The notes under the pieces: generated by a model
What the model saw: the letters and a program-made list of their open reading frames with translations, nothing else
What the model was told of the DNA's origin: nothing
Database searches by the model: none
NCBI GenBank assembly: GCA_944739405.2
Contig: OX123183.2
Span: forward strand, 94,626,729-94,690,728
Reading direction: 5' to 3'
Length of the DNA: 64,000 nucleotides
Source: Euclidia mi
Taxonomy: Eukaryota > Arthropoda > Insecta > Lepidoptera > Erebidae
Shown: positions 11,153 to 21,507 of the stretch, one piece after another
Numbering within the stretch: the stretch's first letter is position 1
Layout of the letters: every line of letters starts with the position of its first letter
Program-made: the position numbers and the translations under genes

Positions 11153-11783
11153 ATGGTATACATATTCAGAAATTTAACTCTAACCGATGGAATACCGATA
11201 AAATGGCGTTTTCAACAATCCTGCAACTATTTTCAAACCACGTTGCGTCCAAAAGCAAGGCTGTGGCAATCCATACTTAATAGAATTTGCCATTTGCCGC
11301 TATCATTATGCTGAAAATCAATAGCAAATCTGATCCGCAACTTGATCGGTTGAAAGCCACAACGTTCTGATATCATATGTAGTCAAACGCCTGAGTAGTC
11401 GCCGCATAGAGAGTATGTAACTAGAATGGTTGCACAATGCAGCAATTCAATCCGCACTGTTATTATTCTGTCTATATCGCTTCAACCGCGTTACAGCTAA
11501 GGCCCGAAACTCACAGATCTCTATCTAAACGAGATGAAAAGTTAACGCAGTGGAAACAATCCATATCGGTGCAGGCTTTGTACTAACACAATACATCGCG
11601 TAGATATACCTATAAATACTCCTTCTCTATATACACTTATAATACACGAGATATTGTGTGGTTGCTCTACATCTTTAGAAAATGCAACATCTACAATTAT
11701 TATAGATTATATGCAAAATTGTATTAGACATAGAATAACTTAATTTGTACCTACTTATCTTTATCACAATTTATTCATGCTAA
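11153..11783. other. Non-coding stretch, nothing recognised
   Basis: AT-rich sequence without a gene or recognisable repeat. Confidence 0.45.
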
Positions 11784-12367
11784 TTAACACTAGATTACAC
11801 GCACCCATTTATATTCCTTGAGTGCACGCGCGGTCTACAGGTGTAGCCCATTTGTACATCAATTAATTCTATGAAGAAGGAAACAAATTAATAAAACTCA
11901 TCGTTTAATTTAAAGATATCTTTGTTATAATCAGAATGGAACATAAAATTAATCAACATTTGTCTTTTTATTTATAATATCAAACATATACTAAAACTAC
12001 TTAAATCATCAATATTTGGCAGTCTTGAGATGCCATCGTCTTATTTTCATTTAGGAACGTAATATTTACCTTAAAGTTTATCTCTAGCAATGGTATTAAC
12101 CACATAATGAAATAATTGGCGAGCAAGCAGGACACACACCTTCCTGATGTTACTACAAATGCGCCTCATACATTTGCTGCATTGTTTGCGTGTGCTGCAG
12201 AATAAAACCAGCTAACTCCTCCCCGAATAGGCATGTTTTGTCGCTGGGGATGTTTTTCTAATTCTGTAGTAGCCTGCCGTTCAGTTTGATAGCTCTTGGT
12301 ACCTTTATTTTGCTGAGAAATACGACGCCTAATTGGGACACGATCTTGCTAGATAGAATTTCACTTC

Positions 12368-12670
12368 ATACAAAATAAATTAGCGAGTCTTAATCGCGTA
12401 CAATTAACTTATTTAACGACGTCTCGCTCGACTTGCACCGAGCGTGTTCGCGGAGAGACTGATGAGAGCTCAGCGCCATCTTGTGGAAATGCGGGTTTCG
12501 GCACCTACCCACACTTGGTCTTTATTTAAGTTCGCAATGTCGGTACTCCGACACAATACACTAATGACGTCTACACACTGTTGAGATTTATCATTGCGGC
12601 GGTGTCTACACTTGCTGATGACTGGATTCCAAGTAACCGATAATCTATATCCATCCTCCCGGTTGAAATT
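12368..12670 (-). repeat. Left inverted arm of the PLE
   Basis: About 303 bp, inverse of 13,041-13,365 with scattered mismatches; contains GAGACTGATGAGAGCTCAG. It encodes an antisense image of the PLE C-terminus and is not a gene. Confidence 0.8.
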
Positions 12671-13241
12671 GGCGGACAAGGTTGGAACAGAACTCAAGAA
12701 ATACTCCATCAAGACTGTATACAGTCCGCTCTCTAAGATTGCACACAATCTGCGTACTCCAAAGAATGTCATTCCTCTCCAAACACCAGGCGTCTACATA
12801 GTCGACTGCAGCTGTGGTAGTTCATATATCGGGCAGACTAAGCGTACAATCGCTGAAAGAGTAAAGGAACATATCGCAGCTGTAAAAAACCGACATATTA
12901 ATAAGTCGGCGATAGCTGAGCAGTTGTTTGAGTCTGGACCAAACAACTGGATAGAACTACATCAACCACAAGTATTATCCACTAATCGTCACTATTACTC
13001 CAGGATAGTACGTGAAGCGGTAGAAATCAAGAAACATAACAATTCCAACCAGGAGGATGAATATAGATTATCGGCTACTTGGAATCCCGTCATCAGCAAG
13101 TGTAGACACCGCCGCAGTGATAAATCTCAACAGTGTGTAGACGTCATTAGTGTAGAGTGTCGGAGTACTGACATTGCGAACTTAAATAAGGACCAAGTGA
13201 GGGTAGGTGCCGAAACCCGCACTTCCACAAGACGGCGCTAA
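12671..13241 (+). pseudogene. PLE protein C-terminus with GIY-YIG endonuclease domain
   Basis: The open frame through 13,241 encodes the C-terminal part of a Penelope-like retroelement protein. It shows the linker LRTPKNVIPLQTPGVY, then VYIVDCSCGSSYIGQTKRTI, the GIY-YIG core (VYI...YIG) with a downstream R-x-x-EH, then NKSAIAEQ and VLSTNRHYYSRIVREAVEI. GIY-YIG nucleases of PLEs nick the target for reverse transcription. The whole reverse transcriptase domain is missing, so this is a truncated copy. The frame continues left of 12,671 only because the inverted arm happens to be open; that part is not PLE coding sequence, and no real start codon exists. The position after AIAE is Gln, where the copy at 21,508 has His. 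Confidence 0.85.
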
Positions 13242-13365
13242 GCTCTCATCAGTCTCTCCGCGACCACGCTCGGTGCAAGAAGGGCGAAACGTCGGAACCA
13301 AATAGGTATTTATACCTTAAATAAGTTAATTGTACGCGATTAAGACCCGCTAATTTATTTTGTAT
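13041..13365 (+). repeat. Right arm / 3' end of the PLE
   Basis: Holds the final codons, stop, and 3' region. The stretch GGGCGAAACGTCGG at about 13,282-13,295 resembles the 3' part of hammerhead ribozyme motifs reported in PLE terminal repeats, but the matching 5' core is not seen in the right place. Confidence 0.6.
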
Positions 13366-13788
13366 TATGTATACAAATCGCGAAAGTTTAAAATCGAGAA
13401 TTTAACTTTTTAGAAATATTGACGTCAAATCACTTTTATTTGTAAATTATTCATTTTGTTATATTATTTTGAGACCGTTTATATGTACATGCCATGTTAC
13501 TGACCGACCGTTAATGCACTATAATAATACAAAAAATTACAATATTTATGTACCACTTGTGCACTAGGCAATTATTTTCCTTAAACGCACGCGCGGGGCA
13601 CCAACTTCTAGGATGATTTTTGCGCACGTCCTTATGTCGATGTAATAGGCATTCTACTAGTAGGAGCGGAGAGAACCGATCGAGGAATACCCAAGACAAT
13701 TGCGCTGTGGCATACCTAGCTCCGCCAATATATGACAGTATTACACCCTGGGCTACATATGTAGCCCACGCGTGTACTCTAGTGTTAA

Positions 13789-14552
13789 TATAACGATTTT
13801 GTCTATTTATTTATTAGCGTTATCCGGGTTACATGCAAGTCTATCAACTTGGAATCCGGGGTCTGCTTACTAGTATATTAAAATCGTATTACTAGATGTA
13901 TACATCGTCTATCTGTCTATTTCATAACTTGTTACAATCTCTCTTAGCTTTCTATATTAGAAAACAGAACTATCAACGGAGAATGCAACAAAAAACATAA
14001 ATCGTTAATAGCCTACTGCATCATTTAAGATATGTTGCAGACTTTATATTTTAATTAGTGACGAATTCCTGCAATTAAAAATGTCTGCCTAAATTGTTGC
14101 AAACACGTGACAATAATTGAGCTCAAAAAATAAATAAAGACTTACATTACTTATTGTGACACGAGGCAGGTTTAAAATCACCTCGACTGAATCATTTTTT
14201 TTTAATTGTATACAAATAACCCTACCCTTTATTATTCAGTATTTCTGTTCAACAAACACAGGTTCAATTCACAATAAAAAGGGCAACCGACCTATTTTCG
14301 ATCGTAACCAGGTTCATGAAAAGCATTCTCTTGAAGACTGCAGGTCAGCCCTGACTAAATATATAAACACAAATATTGCTCGCACATATCCACTGAAATT
14401 CAAACATGAATATTGTGGTTCGTTTTTTAAATGCTGTTGCTAGTTTTTAAAACCATGTATTATTGCAATGGGCGCTGGACACTGGAGTCGTTAGTTTCTA
14501 GCAGATTATTAATTTTAAGATAGGTGATTATTTTTAGTTTTAAATAGGCCTA
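13789..14552. other. Non-coding stretch with an unrecognised 95-codon frame
   Basis: A plus-strand open frame at 14,156-14,443 has no domain I recognise and looks like chance in AT-rich DNA; it is listed only as a possibility. No repeat is clearly identified. Confidence 0.35.
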
Positions 14553-15003
14553 GGCTGAGTGCGTTCGCGGACGGTGAGCGCTGGGGCTGCTCCCTGTCCG
14601 CCAAAAGGCGGGAGGCGGCGCGTGTCCTCGCCGCCTCCCAAGTAGCTTTGTGAGGTGATGGATGCGAGAAGTTTGATGGATGCAAGAAGTTTGATGGATG
14701 ATTGCGAGATCATGACGAGACGGGGCCCGCCAACACCAACGGCGGGCCAATCCCGGGCGGGGTCGCGAGAAAGTATGCTAATCGCGAATCGCGTGACCCC
14801 GCCAACACACGGGACCCGTAGGGACACCGCGGTGGTTTTTAGTGGGTATGCCCCGAACGCCTTTAGGGGAGAGCCTCCACATACCTCCTCCGCCAGTCCC
14901 AAGCCTAGCCGTTCTAATGGCTGGGTTGGCGGAGTTGAGATGACTCATAAGGAGAGTTTTACCACCGTAGTGAACAAAAAAAAAAAAAAGGCTGAGTGCG
15001 TTC
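14553..15003 (+). mobile_element. R1-like LINE, severely 5'-truncated, with 14-bp TSD
   Basis: Flanked by identical 14-bp repeats GGCTGAGTGCGTTC (14,553-14,566 and 14,990-15,003). Starts with the last ~28 codons of a LINE ORF (GERWGCSLSAKRREAARVLA, stop TGA near 14,650), then a GC-rich 3' UTR with an 18-bp tandem unit TTTGATGGATGCAAGAAG (about 14,655-14,703), blocks such as GGCGGGCCAATCCC and GTGGTTTTTAGTGGGTATGC, and a poly(A) tail at 14,975-14,989. The GC-rich 3' UTR and poly(A) fit lepidopteran R1-clade LINEs, though the exact family is unknown. Confidence 0.75.
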
Positions 15004-15339
15004 AAATAATATATCCCAAGTGTCTGTTAGATGGATCGTAATGAACTAATTGACGCGTTAAACATTTATGATTTTATAAAAACATATGATATATCTAATG
15101 TAAGCAAAGTAGATAATTATAAAGAACACATGACCGGCCACCATCACCGTGTAGGTATAGACAAACAACACTTATTCCACCCGACTAGATCAGAAAGTTA
15201 GTTTCACAAACACAAATTTTAAAAGTTTTTTTTTAATTCATTATTTTTAAAGAGACTTTAACCAAACAATGGTATGCCAGCCTCATGATACCCTAATCTT
15301 AAAACTAAAACATTATAACCTGTGTACTACTATTATTAT
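15004..15339. other. Non-coding stretch, nothing recognised
   Basis: AT-rich sequence between two LINE remnants, with no supportable gene. Confidence 0.45.
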
Positions 15340-15625
15340 TATAAGAAATTACCTATTAGTATTTGAGGCACTCACAGCAGCTGCAGCAACCATTTCATAT
15401 AAAAGTCTAGCTTTTTTAGAGCCAGGCTTTACTAATATTTTTGTAAAAGCTCCTATATCATATTTATTTATTCTACAAGCAGCCAGTAATGACTCTCTTT
15501 CTCTTCGGTTCTTTTCACATTCTAATAGCAAGTATTGGAAATCATCAATTTTGCCACATAGATCACAAAAAGGTGAATCATATTTTTCATGAGATGCCCA
15601 AACTTCCTAGATGGAAAGTGCAACC
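15340..15625 (-). pseudogene. LINE ORF2 C-terminal remnant with Cys-rich knuckle
   Basis: On the minus strand, the frame ending at 15,349 reads FCDLCGKIDDFQYLLLECEK followed by NRRERESLLAAC and a hydrophilic tail. The C-x2-C...C arrangement after a reverse transcriptase/RNase H region is typical of the C-terminus of I/Jockey/R1-type LINE proteins (for example C-x2-C...HLL.C). An in-frame stop and a frame change upstream (about 15,595-15,625; a neighbouring frame reads MAHRLHFPSRKFGHLMK) show it is decayed. The class is inferred from this pattern only. Confidence 0.5.
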
Positions 15626-16232
15626 TATGAGCCATAAATAAAATTTCAAAAGTTAAATTAATTCATAAACGAAATAAGTATTCGGGGACTTAATAATCCA
15701 AAATCACGCACAAAACTCAACAAAAAAGTTAACATATAAAAATAATGGACATACGCATACTAATGTGGAAGTTAAATTGTAAATCATCGTGTAATAGTGT
15801 TTTTATCATTATTTATAGCAGTGCCATCTGGCGTCACGGCCCGCGCAACATCTGTGAGCGAAACTCTTTGTAATCCCCCCACGACCTGAGTAAATGCCTG
15901 TTTACAGATTCAGAGGCCTTTTTCACATAAAAACTATAAGAGATTGTTGGAATAGATGGCTCCTACCATTATTTTGCCGGCCAAAGTTTTTGCGGTCTTT
16001 ACGTGCGGTGAGTTAGAACTATATGTATTTAAGTCTATTATAGTCTACCTAGAATCAATAGACAACTTGACAAACGTGATGAGAAAAGTACGTGAAGTAA
16101 TGCCAGTAATCAATTGGACAAAAATAGGGAAAAATTTTAATGTGTAAGTATTAGGTCTTTGCCGTCTTTGCGGAAATTGCCGTTTTTCATAAAATAAATT
16201 AAGCGTATTTTTTTCTATATTTTTTACTTCTA
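15626..16232. other. Non-coding stretch, nothing recognised
   Basis: No supportable gene. The 63-codon frame at 15,956 shows no recognisable domain. Confidence 0.4.
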
Positions 16233-16525
16233 TTAATCAAAGTAATCACCCAAGCAATCAATGCATCTTTGCCAACGCATTGGTAGCCGTATTGATGCCC
16301 TTCTTGAAGAAATCAGCTGGACCGGAGGCAACAAATTCTTCAAAGGCATTTTGTACTACCTCTCGGGTATTGTATTTTTTCCCGCCAAGAAGTTATCCAA
16401 ATACTGGAAGTCTGTAGGTGCAAGGTCTGGTGAGTACGGTGGATGACGGAGAACTTCCAACCCCATCTTTTGTAGCTTGGAGACCGTCTGCTCTGCAGTA
16501 TGAGGTCGCGCGTTGTCGTGCAGGT
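16233..16525 (-). pseudogene. mariner transposase C-terminal fragment, frameshifted
   Basis: Minus-strand frames show HLHDNARPHTA and LRHPPYSPDLAPTDF, the second and third catalytic regions of a mariner (DD34D) transposase: Asp of HDN and Asp of SPD. In another frame the protein ends RLPMRWQRCIDCLGDYFD and a stop at 16,233, the usual mariner C-terminus. At least one frameshift separates them. The N-terminal two thirds are missing: the fragment is cut at about 16,525, where the GC-rich LINE tail begins. It is inactive. Confidence 0.85.
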
Positions 16526-16819
16526 GTTGCCAGGTTGCCGTCCTCCCTATCCTCTGCGGCCGCTGGATATTTTGGTGGTGGAGCCCAACACCTTCATCCA
16601 CCGCCAAGGGGGTTTTGTTCGGGGCCCACCTGACCATCTGGCGGGCCAATACCCGTCGGGGGGTAGCGACGAATGCTTCGGCGATAGCCGACACTCCGAC
16701 ACACGGGTACATGAGGAACACTGGTTGGTTTTAGTCAGTAAGAGTCTGACAGTCCCCTTCGCCCTTCCCCCAGGGCGGAAGGACTCCATGAGGATTTTCC
16801 AACCCGATACCAAAAAAAA
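16526..16819 (+). mobile_element. R1-like LINE 3' end abutting the mariner fragment
   Basis: GC-rich sequence GCCGTCCTCCCTATCCTCTG, CGCCAAGGGGGTTTTGTTCG, GGCGGGCCAATACCCGTCGG and CACACGGGTACATGAG, ending in A(8) at 16,812-16,819. The same blocks occur at 59,705-59,975. It is a 5'-truncated non-LTR 3' UTR inserted into, or joined to, the mariner relic; no flanking duplication was found. Confidence 0.7.
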
Positions 16820-17109
16820 GGTAAAGACCTATTATTTGCTTTGTGAAGCTTGCAAATGTATCGTGAATTTTGTACTAGCAAACCGTTAATATTTTTAAAT
16901 GTCAGCACTAATTTCAATTATAATTGAGTAAGATTGCAGAATTAGTTTAGAACATTTAAAAATCAACTTACTATGAGTTCATAAATATGATTAAGTTAAT
17001 TATTTGAGTTCAATATTATTACTTATTGCGGAGTGTATTCGTATACACTTTAAAGAGTTTACATTGCTTACACCTGTTTTTTCCCACATTTAGCCATCCT
17101 TATATTTAT
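16820..17109. other. Non-coding stretch, nothing recognised
   Basis: AT-rich spacer between the LINE poly(A) and the composite SINE. Confidence 0.4.
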
Positions 17110-17518
17110 GCCGTGTGGTTGACGGCAGAAAATACAAGTGTCACCACCCCCTATCTTCCCGTGGGTGTCGTAAGAGGTGACTAAGGGATAACACGATGCA
17201 AATACCATCTTTGCGTAGAGACGGAAAACTCGACATCAAACCCTATACGACTGCCTCGTTGGTCTCGCGGCATAAATGTGCGCGTGGGATCGGGAGGTCC
17301 CGGGTTCGATTCCTGGGTCGGGCAGTGTTATTGGGTTTTTCTGTCATGAAATTCTCAGTAGCAGCACGGAGTCTGGAAATGTGCCCGGTACGGCAATAAG
17401 CTCGCTCCTTATTACGTGGGACTAAAGTATATCTGGCGAAAAGTGGGTGTAGAAATACACCTCTGCCTACCTCTTCGGGGTTATAGGCGTGAGACTATGT
17501 ATGTATGTATGTATGTAT
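17110..17518 (+). mobile_element. Composite SINE: head H1, tRNA-like middle, RTE-LINE tail
   Basis: Three modules. The H1 head (17,110-17,248) starts GCCGTGTGGTTGACGG and contains GTCACCACCCCCTATCTTCC and GTAGAGACGGAAAACTCGAC. The tRNA-like module (about 17,250-17,326) has GACTGCCTCGTTGGTCTCGC and a B-box GGGTTCGATTCC. The body then carries CAGTAGCAGCACGGAGTCTG and TGGGTGTAGAAATACACCTC. The tail is GCCTACCTCTTCGGGGTTAT with AGGCGTGAG and (TATG)n at 17,494-17,518. The tail corresponds to the last codons, stop and microsatellite of the RTE LINE at 893-3985, whose RT could mobilise it. A second copy lies at 30,249. Confidence 0.8.
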
Positions 17519-18465
17519 ATTTATGGTAAAATAAAATAATTGACTTTCAGACCACTTTCCACGTCAGTATAGCCAGATTTGGATTGATTGATTGATTATA
17601 TACATTGGAACCGAAACATAACTTTCGAAGTGTGGGTGTGGGTGTATAATACACCTCTGCCAACCCCTTAGGGGATAAAAGGCGTGAAGTTATGTTGTGT
17701 TATGTTATAGCCAGATTTGGCAAAATTTGTGCTCTAAGCACCTAACATTTAAACAAAATAAAACATGTAAAATCTCCTCTATTATCTGCAATGAACCTCT
17801 TAGTTAAGGGGTTACCGAGCAAACTTTTTCAGGAAGAAATTAATAAACTTTTCTTCTGTTTTTCAGAGGAAATATACGCTTATGGCACCTGGTACAATTC
17901 TTACAATGTTCGCAGAGTCGTATTTAAATTGTAATACGGAAAATAGGGATAATTTGCCTAAGAGTTTAAGAAGTTGATATATAATAATATATCAATGCAA
18001 ATTGTATTTACTTGTTATCATTTTATTGTTGACTCAAACTTTAAGCTCAGATTAGGCAGATACAGAGGTAGGTAAGACTATGATCTTGTATACATAGTGC
18101 AAAAGACTTGAAGAGAGATTAAAATATTTAATACCTTTAAAACATCCAACTTCTCGAAACGTTTACTAAGCAATACTTCGCGATGCTATTATCAAATCGA
18201 CTTTATAGCAAAACGTCAAACTTCAAAAATGTTTGTTCATGTAGCTGAACTTACAATGAACAACATGACGCTTGGACACTCAAATCCATTATTGAAAATT
18301 ATTCAATTAGCGTTTGCGACTAAATTTGATGTTGTGCTAAATATAAATTTCAATAGCTGAACGTTTCCCTAGAAACAGTACAAGTAATTTGTCAACAGCC
18401 AAAATAGCATACAGAATATTCTCTAGAACTTCCAGTTTCGTTAGAATTCACGCCGTTTATGAAAT
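17519..18465. other. Non-coding stretch with a LINE/SINE tail fragment
   Basis: At about 17,625-17,705 there is an isolated copy of the RTE-type tail: CACCTCTGCCAACCCCTTAG then GGGATAAAAGGCGTGAAG. The remainder is AT-rich without recognisable genes. Confidence 0.45.
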
Positions 18466-18671
18466 AAGAGGATGCCCGCGGTTACACCCGCGTTATATAA
18501 GGCTACTGCTCCCCTCCCGTGGCTCATAGCGTGATGTTATGTAGCCTATAGCCATCCTTAATAAATCTATCTAAGACTGAAAGAATTTTTGAAATCGGTC
18601 CAGTAGTTCCTGAGATTAGCGCGTTCAACCAAACAAACAAACAAACTCTCTAGCTTTATATATTAGTATAA
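18466..18671 (+). repeat. Dispersed repeat Rep-B
   Basis: Begins GATGCCCGCGGTTACACCCG, continues TTTTTGAAATCGGTCCAGTA and ends CAAACAAACAAACAAAC...TTTATATATTAGTATAAGA. Other copies are at 18,952 (minus) and 41,172 (plus). The family is common in lepidopteran DNA but I cannot name its class. Confidence 0.6.
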
Positions 18672-18951
18672 GATGAGCTTTCAATTAAAACAGTTCAGGT
18701 ACCCGATTGGTCCGACTTGTAAACAGTTAGATATTTCCAATGAATTCGTTTGCAGAATACCTTGTTGTTGTCAATATCGAAGTACTCTGATTTTCAAGAG
18801 AATCCACTATTATAGAACAGCAAAAGTTAGAATCTATACTCTATAGGTACTAAGTACATGTAAATAAAATTGGAGGGTCTTGTTTGTAATATCAAAATAA
18901 CCGCTTTTTACTAAATGCATATGGATGTATACACGGTACATATACCCATAT

Positions 18952-19123
18952 GATTTTTTTTCAATTTTTGTCTCTCTGTCTGTTTGTTCTCGCTAATCTC
19001 TGGAACGGCTGGACCGATTGTGACGGGACGTTCACTGGCGGATAGCTGATGTACCAATAAATTTACCGGGTACACGAAATAGTTCCCTCAGGACGCGAAT
19101 GACACCGCGGGAAACAGCTAGTA
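18952..19123 (-). repeat. Dispersed repeat Rep-B, inverted copy
   Basis: On the minus strand: GTACTAGCTGTTTCCCGCGG, CGCGTCCTGAGGGAACTATT, ATCGGTCCAGCCGTTCCAGA. It matches the copy at 41,172 and lies about 280 bp from the direct copy at 18,466. Confidence 0.6.
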
Positions 19124-19180
19124 CAAAGTAAAATAATAATATATATATTTTTGTAATTACATAATATAATAAAACAAAAG

Positions 19181-19322
19181 GAGCCCCCAGCTACGCCTTC
19201 AATTGACTGTTTCCGCCCTTTCCTGTGGGAATTTCTGGAAATCCCTTCTCGTCAGCTTCTTGCCCCAATAGTTTTGGCTGTGCGTTGTCGTTCAGTCAGT
19301 AACGCAAGAATTTTATATACCT
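19181..19322 (+). repeat. Dispersed repeat Rep-A
   Basis: CCCCAGCTACGCC, GGAATTTCTGGAAATCCCTT, CAATAGTTTTGGCTGTGCGT and CAGTCAGTAACGCAAGAATT match the family at 38,553. The central block with the CCCCTACGGTC motif is missing. Confidence 0.6.
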
Positions 19323-20640
19323 ATACAGATAAGCAAAAGGTTTCTTTTGAATATGATTTAACGATAAAATATGATATTACATAATTGACGTCGCTCTAAT
19401 AAAAATACAGCTTATCATAAATCACTTAGTCATCTCGTCGTTGCCAAATGATAACTTTGTTATTGTTCCGCAGTAGATTACGACCAGTTGACTACCCAAT
19501 AAAAACATGCTACGGACTGATATCGAAAATGGGTTTTATATATATTTAGGGTCAAATTTAATTTCAAGTCAATCCAAAGTAAACTTGCGAGAAAAGCCGT
19601 AAATAAAATCGAATAAAAACGTTAGGCTGATCTCAACATTCTAAAAGCAAAGAAAAAACAATTTTTACTAAAATTATATCTGCTGACTGTCGTTATCTAT
19701 TATATGCGAGGCAGTGTAAGAAAAATATACAAACGGATTTAGAAAGACCACTCAAAACGGAATGAAAAGAATTCGACCGTTGAAAGCAATAATTAAAAGC
19801 AACATGACAGTAAGAGCATTTCGCTTCCGATGCCCGCTCGGAAGATCGGCCATTTAACCTCTGGACCATTGTAATAAAGTTAGTAAGTCGGGAATTTAAT
19901 TAGTAAGAGTCGAAGGCGGAGTCGCGATGACTTAACTTATTACAGAATAGTTACCGACACGTGATTCAATAATAGCCTCAAGTACGCACAGGTTGTTCAA
20001 TGACTGATTAAAGCACTATCTCGGTAATAGATGGCGGCCATTTGTTTCCACGAGCAGATATTAATTTAGAATACAGTGTAACTATTATTGTGGCAAATTA
20101 TAAAGGATTGGGTATGACTGCAAATTTATGACACCATGCGTGCAGCATTAGCGCAAACAAAAATTTTGTTTTTCGGCCTTTGCCAAAAGTCTAGGTAACA
20201 TTTGAAAGAACGCGCCAGGATAATCAAATTACTAAATGCGCCATGTGTTTGACAAGTAAGTATAATTGACAGATTACGGAATCGACATGGCAGTTTCTTT
20301 ACTGCAGTAGCGTTACCTGTGTCGAGCTTTGCTAATGTTTGTGCTTTGTCAATTTTATTCTTAGATGTTAATTAAAATCATGAATGTTATTATTTGTTGC
20401 GCTTTTGATACCAACTACTCAATCAAGCATATATATACACCACTATTTTTTAATTAATACAAAAAAATTAACGGGGCACTAAATATCTTTAACTGATCAT
20501 ATTTCTGTAGTTAAAAAATAAAAACACTAAGTTCGAAAACTGTCTCAAAACAGTCCACAAAAATACGTAATAATTGGTTAATGCATAACTAAGACTACGA
20601 CCGACCCGCGTACAATTTGTAGTAACTACTGCATTGATAA
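19323..20640. other. Non-coding stretch, nothing recognised
   Basis: No gene or clear repeat. GC content rises towards 20,640, just before the candidate host first exon. Confidence 0.4.
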
Positions 20641-21005
20641 ATTCCCACCTGTGCCTCTGCGCCCGCGCCGCGCCGATGCGACAAACCGTGCTAAATTGCT
20701 AGTGGACGTGAACGCATCGACTGTATTCGCTGCAACAGTTAATTGTTTGTGTACGTTTGCCCGACGCGATGGCCTATGATTTCACATCACTGGAGTACGT
20801 AGCTATGCTTCGTGCGTACTTTTTGAGTGGAGGAATCGCGAGTGCCCCTGTGTACCCATGGACATCATTTTGCGAGTGTACAAAAGTAAGCCGGTTAGTG
20901 TCTAACAATTAAAACAGCGCATATTGGACGCTTTTGACGAAGTGAAAAGACTGATCTGTGTATTGACAATGGTGGCGGATATTTCGAAGGACAATGGAAA
21001 TACTT
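20641..21005 (+). other. Candidate host first exon (5' UTR plus start codon and splice donor)
   Basis: A CG-richer segment (20,650-20,860, for example GCGCCCGCGCCGCGCC) is followed by an ATG at 20,969 in a fair context (GACAATGG). The frame reads MVADISKDNGNT, then stops matching a frame at TACTT|GTAAGT, a near-consensus 5' splice donor starting at 21,006. The coding part would be 37 nt (12 codons plus one base), leaving a phase-1 intron. Unlike the surrounding repeats this segment matches no repeat family I see. The protein is not recognised. Promoter position, TSS and downstream exons are unknown; no acceptor partner was identified in the window, so this remains a hypothesis. Confidence 0.35.
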
Positions 21006-21045
21006 GTAAGTTTAAATAAAATAATACCTACTTAAGTAAATAATA

Positions 21046-21140
21046 ATTTAAGGCGGGCGGCTCAAAATCGGTCTGTGTGGAGAACTTTGAGGGAGGCTTT
21101 TGTCCAGCAGTGGTCGTCTCTAGGCTGACATAATGATGAT
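21046..21140 (+). repeat. GCTGATGATGA-family tail fragment
   Basis: GAACTTTGAGGGAGGCTTTT, GTCCAGCAGTGG and GGCTGACATAATGATGAT match the tails at 8947 and 43,427. It is an isolated 3' end of a LINE or SINE, located right after the candidate splice donor. Confidence 0.6.
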
Positions 21141-21507
21141 AATATAATATTTGTAAATAGCAGATGATTCTAACTTCATAAAAACGCCAAAGTTACTCTT
21201 TTCTTTTATTACAGAATACCTTATTTTATTTTGATATGTGTTTGCTTTCTAATTACATACCTCCGTATTAAATTACTTGTAAAACGGTAAATTTTGCCGG
21301 TTCTAAGCCCGGATAAACTATAAAGGAAAGGGTAGACCTAAGAAAATTAAAAAGTAACTACCTACAATGATTATTTTGCTTCATTTTATTCTCTAATGCT
21401 ACCTACATTATAAGTGCGACGGAGAGAATGCGTAAGAGTAGGACGGAAAGTAAGTACTATCAATGAAGTAGTGAATGGATTGTAAAACATGTCTATGATT
21501 TAGGTGA
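21141..21507. other. Non-coding stretch, nothing recognised
   Basis: AT-rich sequence leading into the second PLE fragment; no gene. Confidence 0.4.

Larger units (their letters stand above)
12368..13365 (+). mobile_element. Penelope-like element fragment with inverted terminal arms
   Basis: A GIY-YIG coding segment is flanked by long inverted arms: left 12,368-12,670 and right 13,041-13,365. The right arm spans the last codons and 3' untranslated region; the left arm is the same sequence in inverse orientation, lacking about 22 bases present on the right. Penelope-like elements are known to carry terminal repeats (pLTRs) in direct or inverted arrangement, so the structure fits a 5'-truncated PLE insertion. 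It lies within the piggyBac-like remnant. Confidence 0.8.
11784..13788 (-). mobile_element. piggyBac-like element remnant bounded by TTAA
   Basis: The ends carry TTAA followed by an inverted repeat: TTAACACTAGATTACACGC at 11,784-11,802 and, on the minus strand from 13,788, TTAACACTAGAGTACACGC (18 of 19 identical). TTAA target duplication plus a short CACTAGA-type terminal repeat is the signature of piggyBac-like transposons. Inside the right part, the minus strand holds a short open frame (13,511-13,699) with RKNHPR and KENN...W spacing faintly like a piggyBac transposase, but broken. The interior is interrupted by a PLE fragment (12,368-13,365), so the element was about 1 kb before that insertion. 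Family assignment rests mainly on the ends. Confidence 0.55.

Noticed and set aside
12470..12772. 100-codon minus-strand frame at the PLE left arm
   Set aside because: It is produced by the inverted arm and the antisense of the GIY-YIG frame; no independent domain or start.
14540..15041. Overlapping frames on both strands of the R1-like LINE 3' UTR
   Set aside because: Only the last ~28 codons before the stop near 14,650 look like real LINE coding sequence.
17250..17330. Possible functional tRNA gene at the B-box-containing segment
   Set aside because: It is embedded in a SINE with multiple copies (30,380; 41,640) and does not close into a normal cloverleaf by eye.
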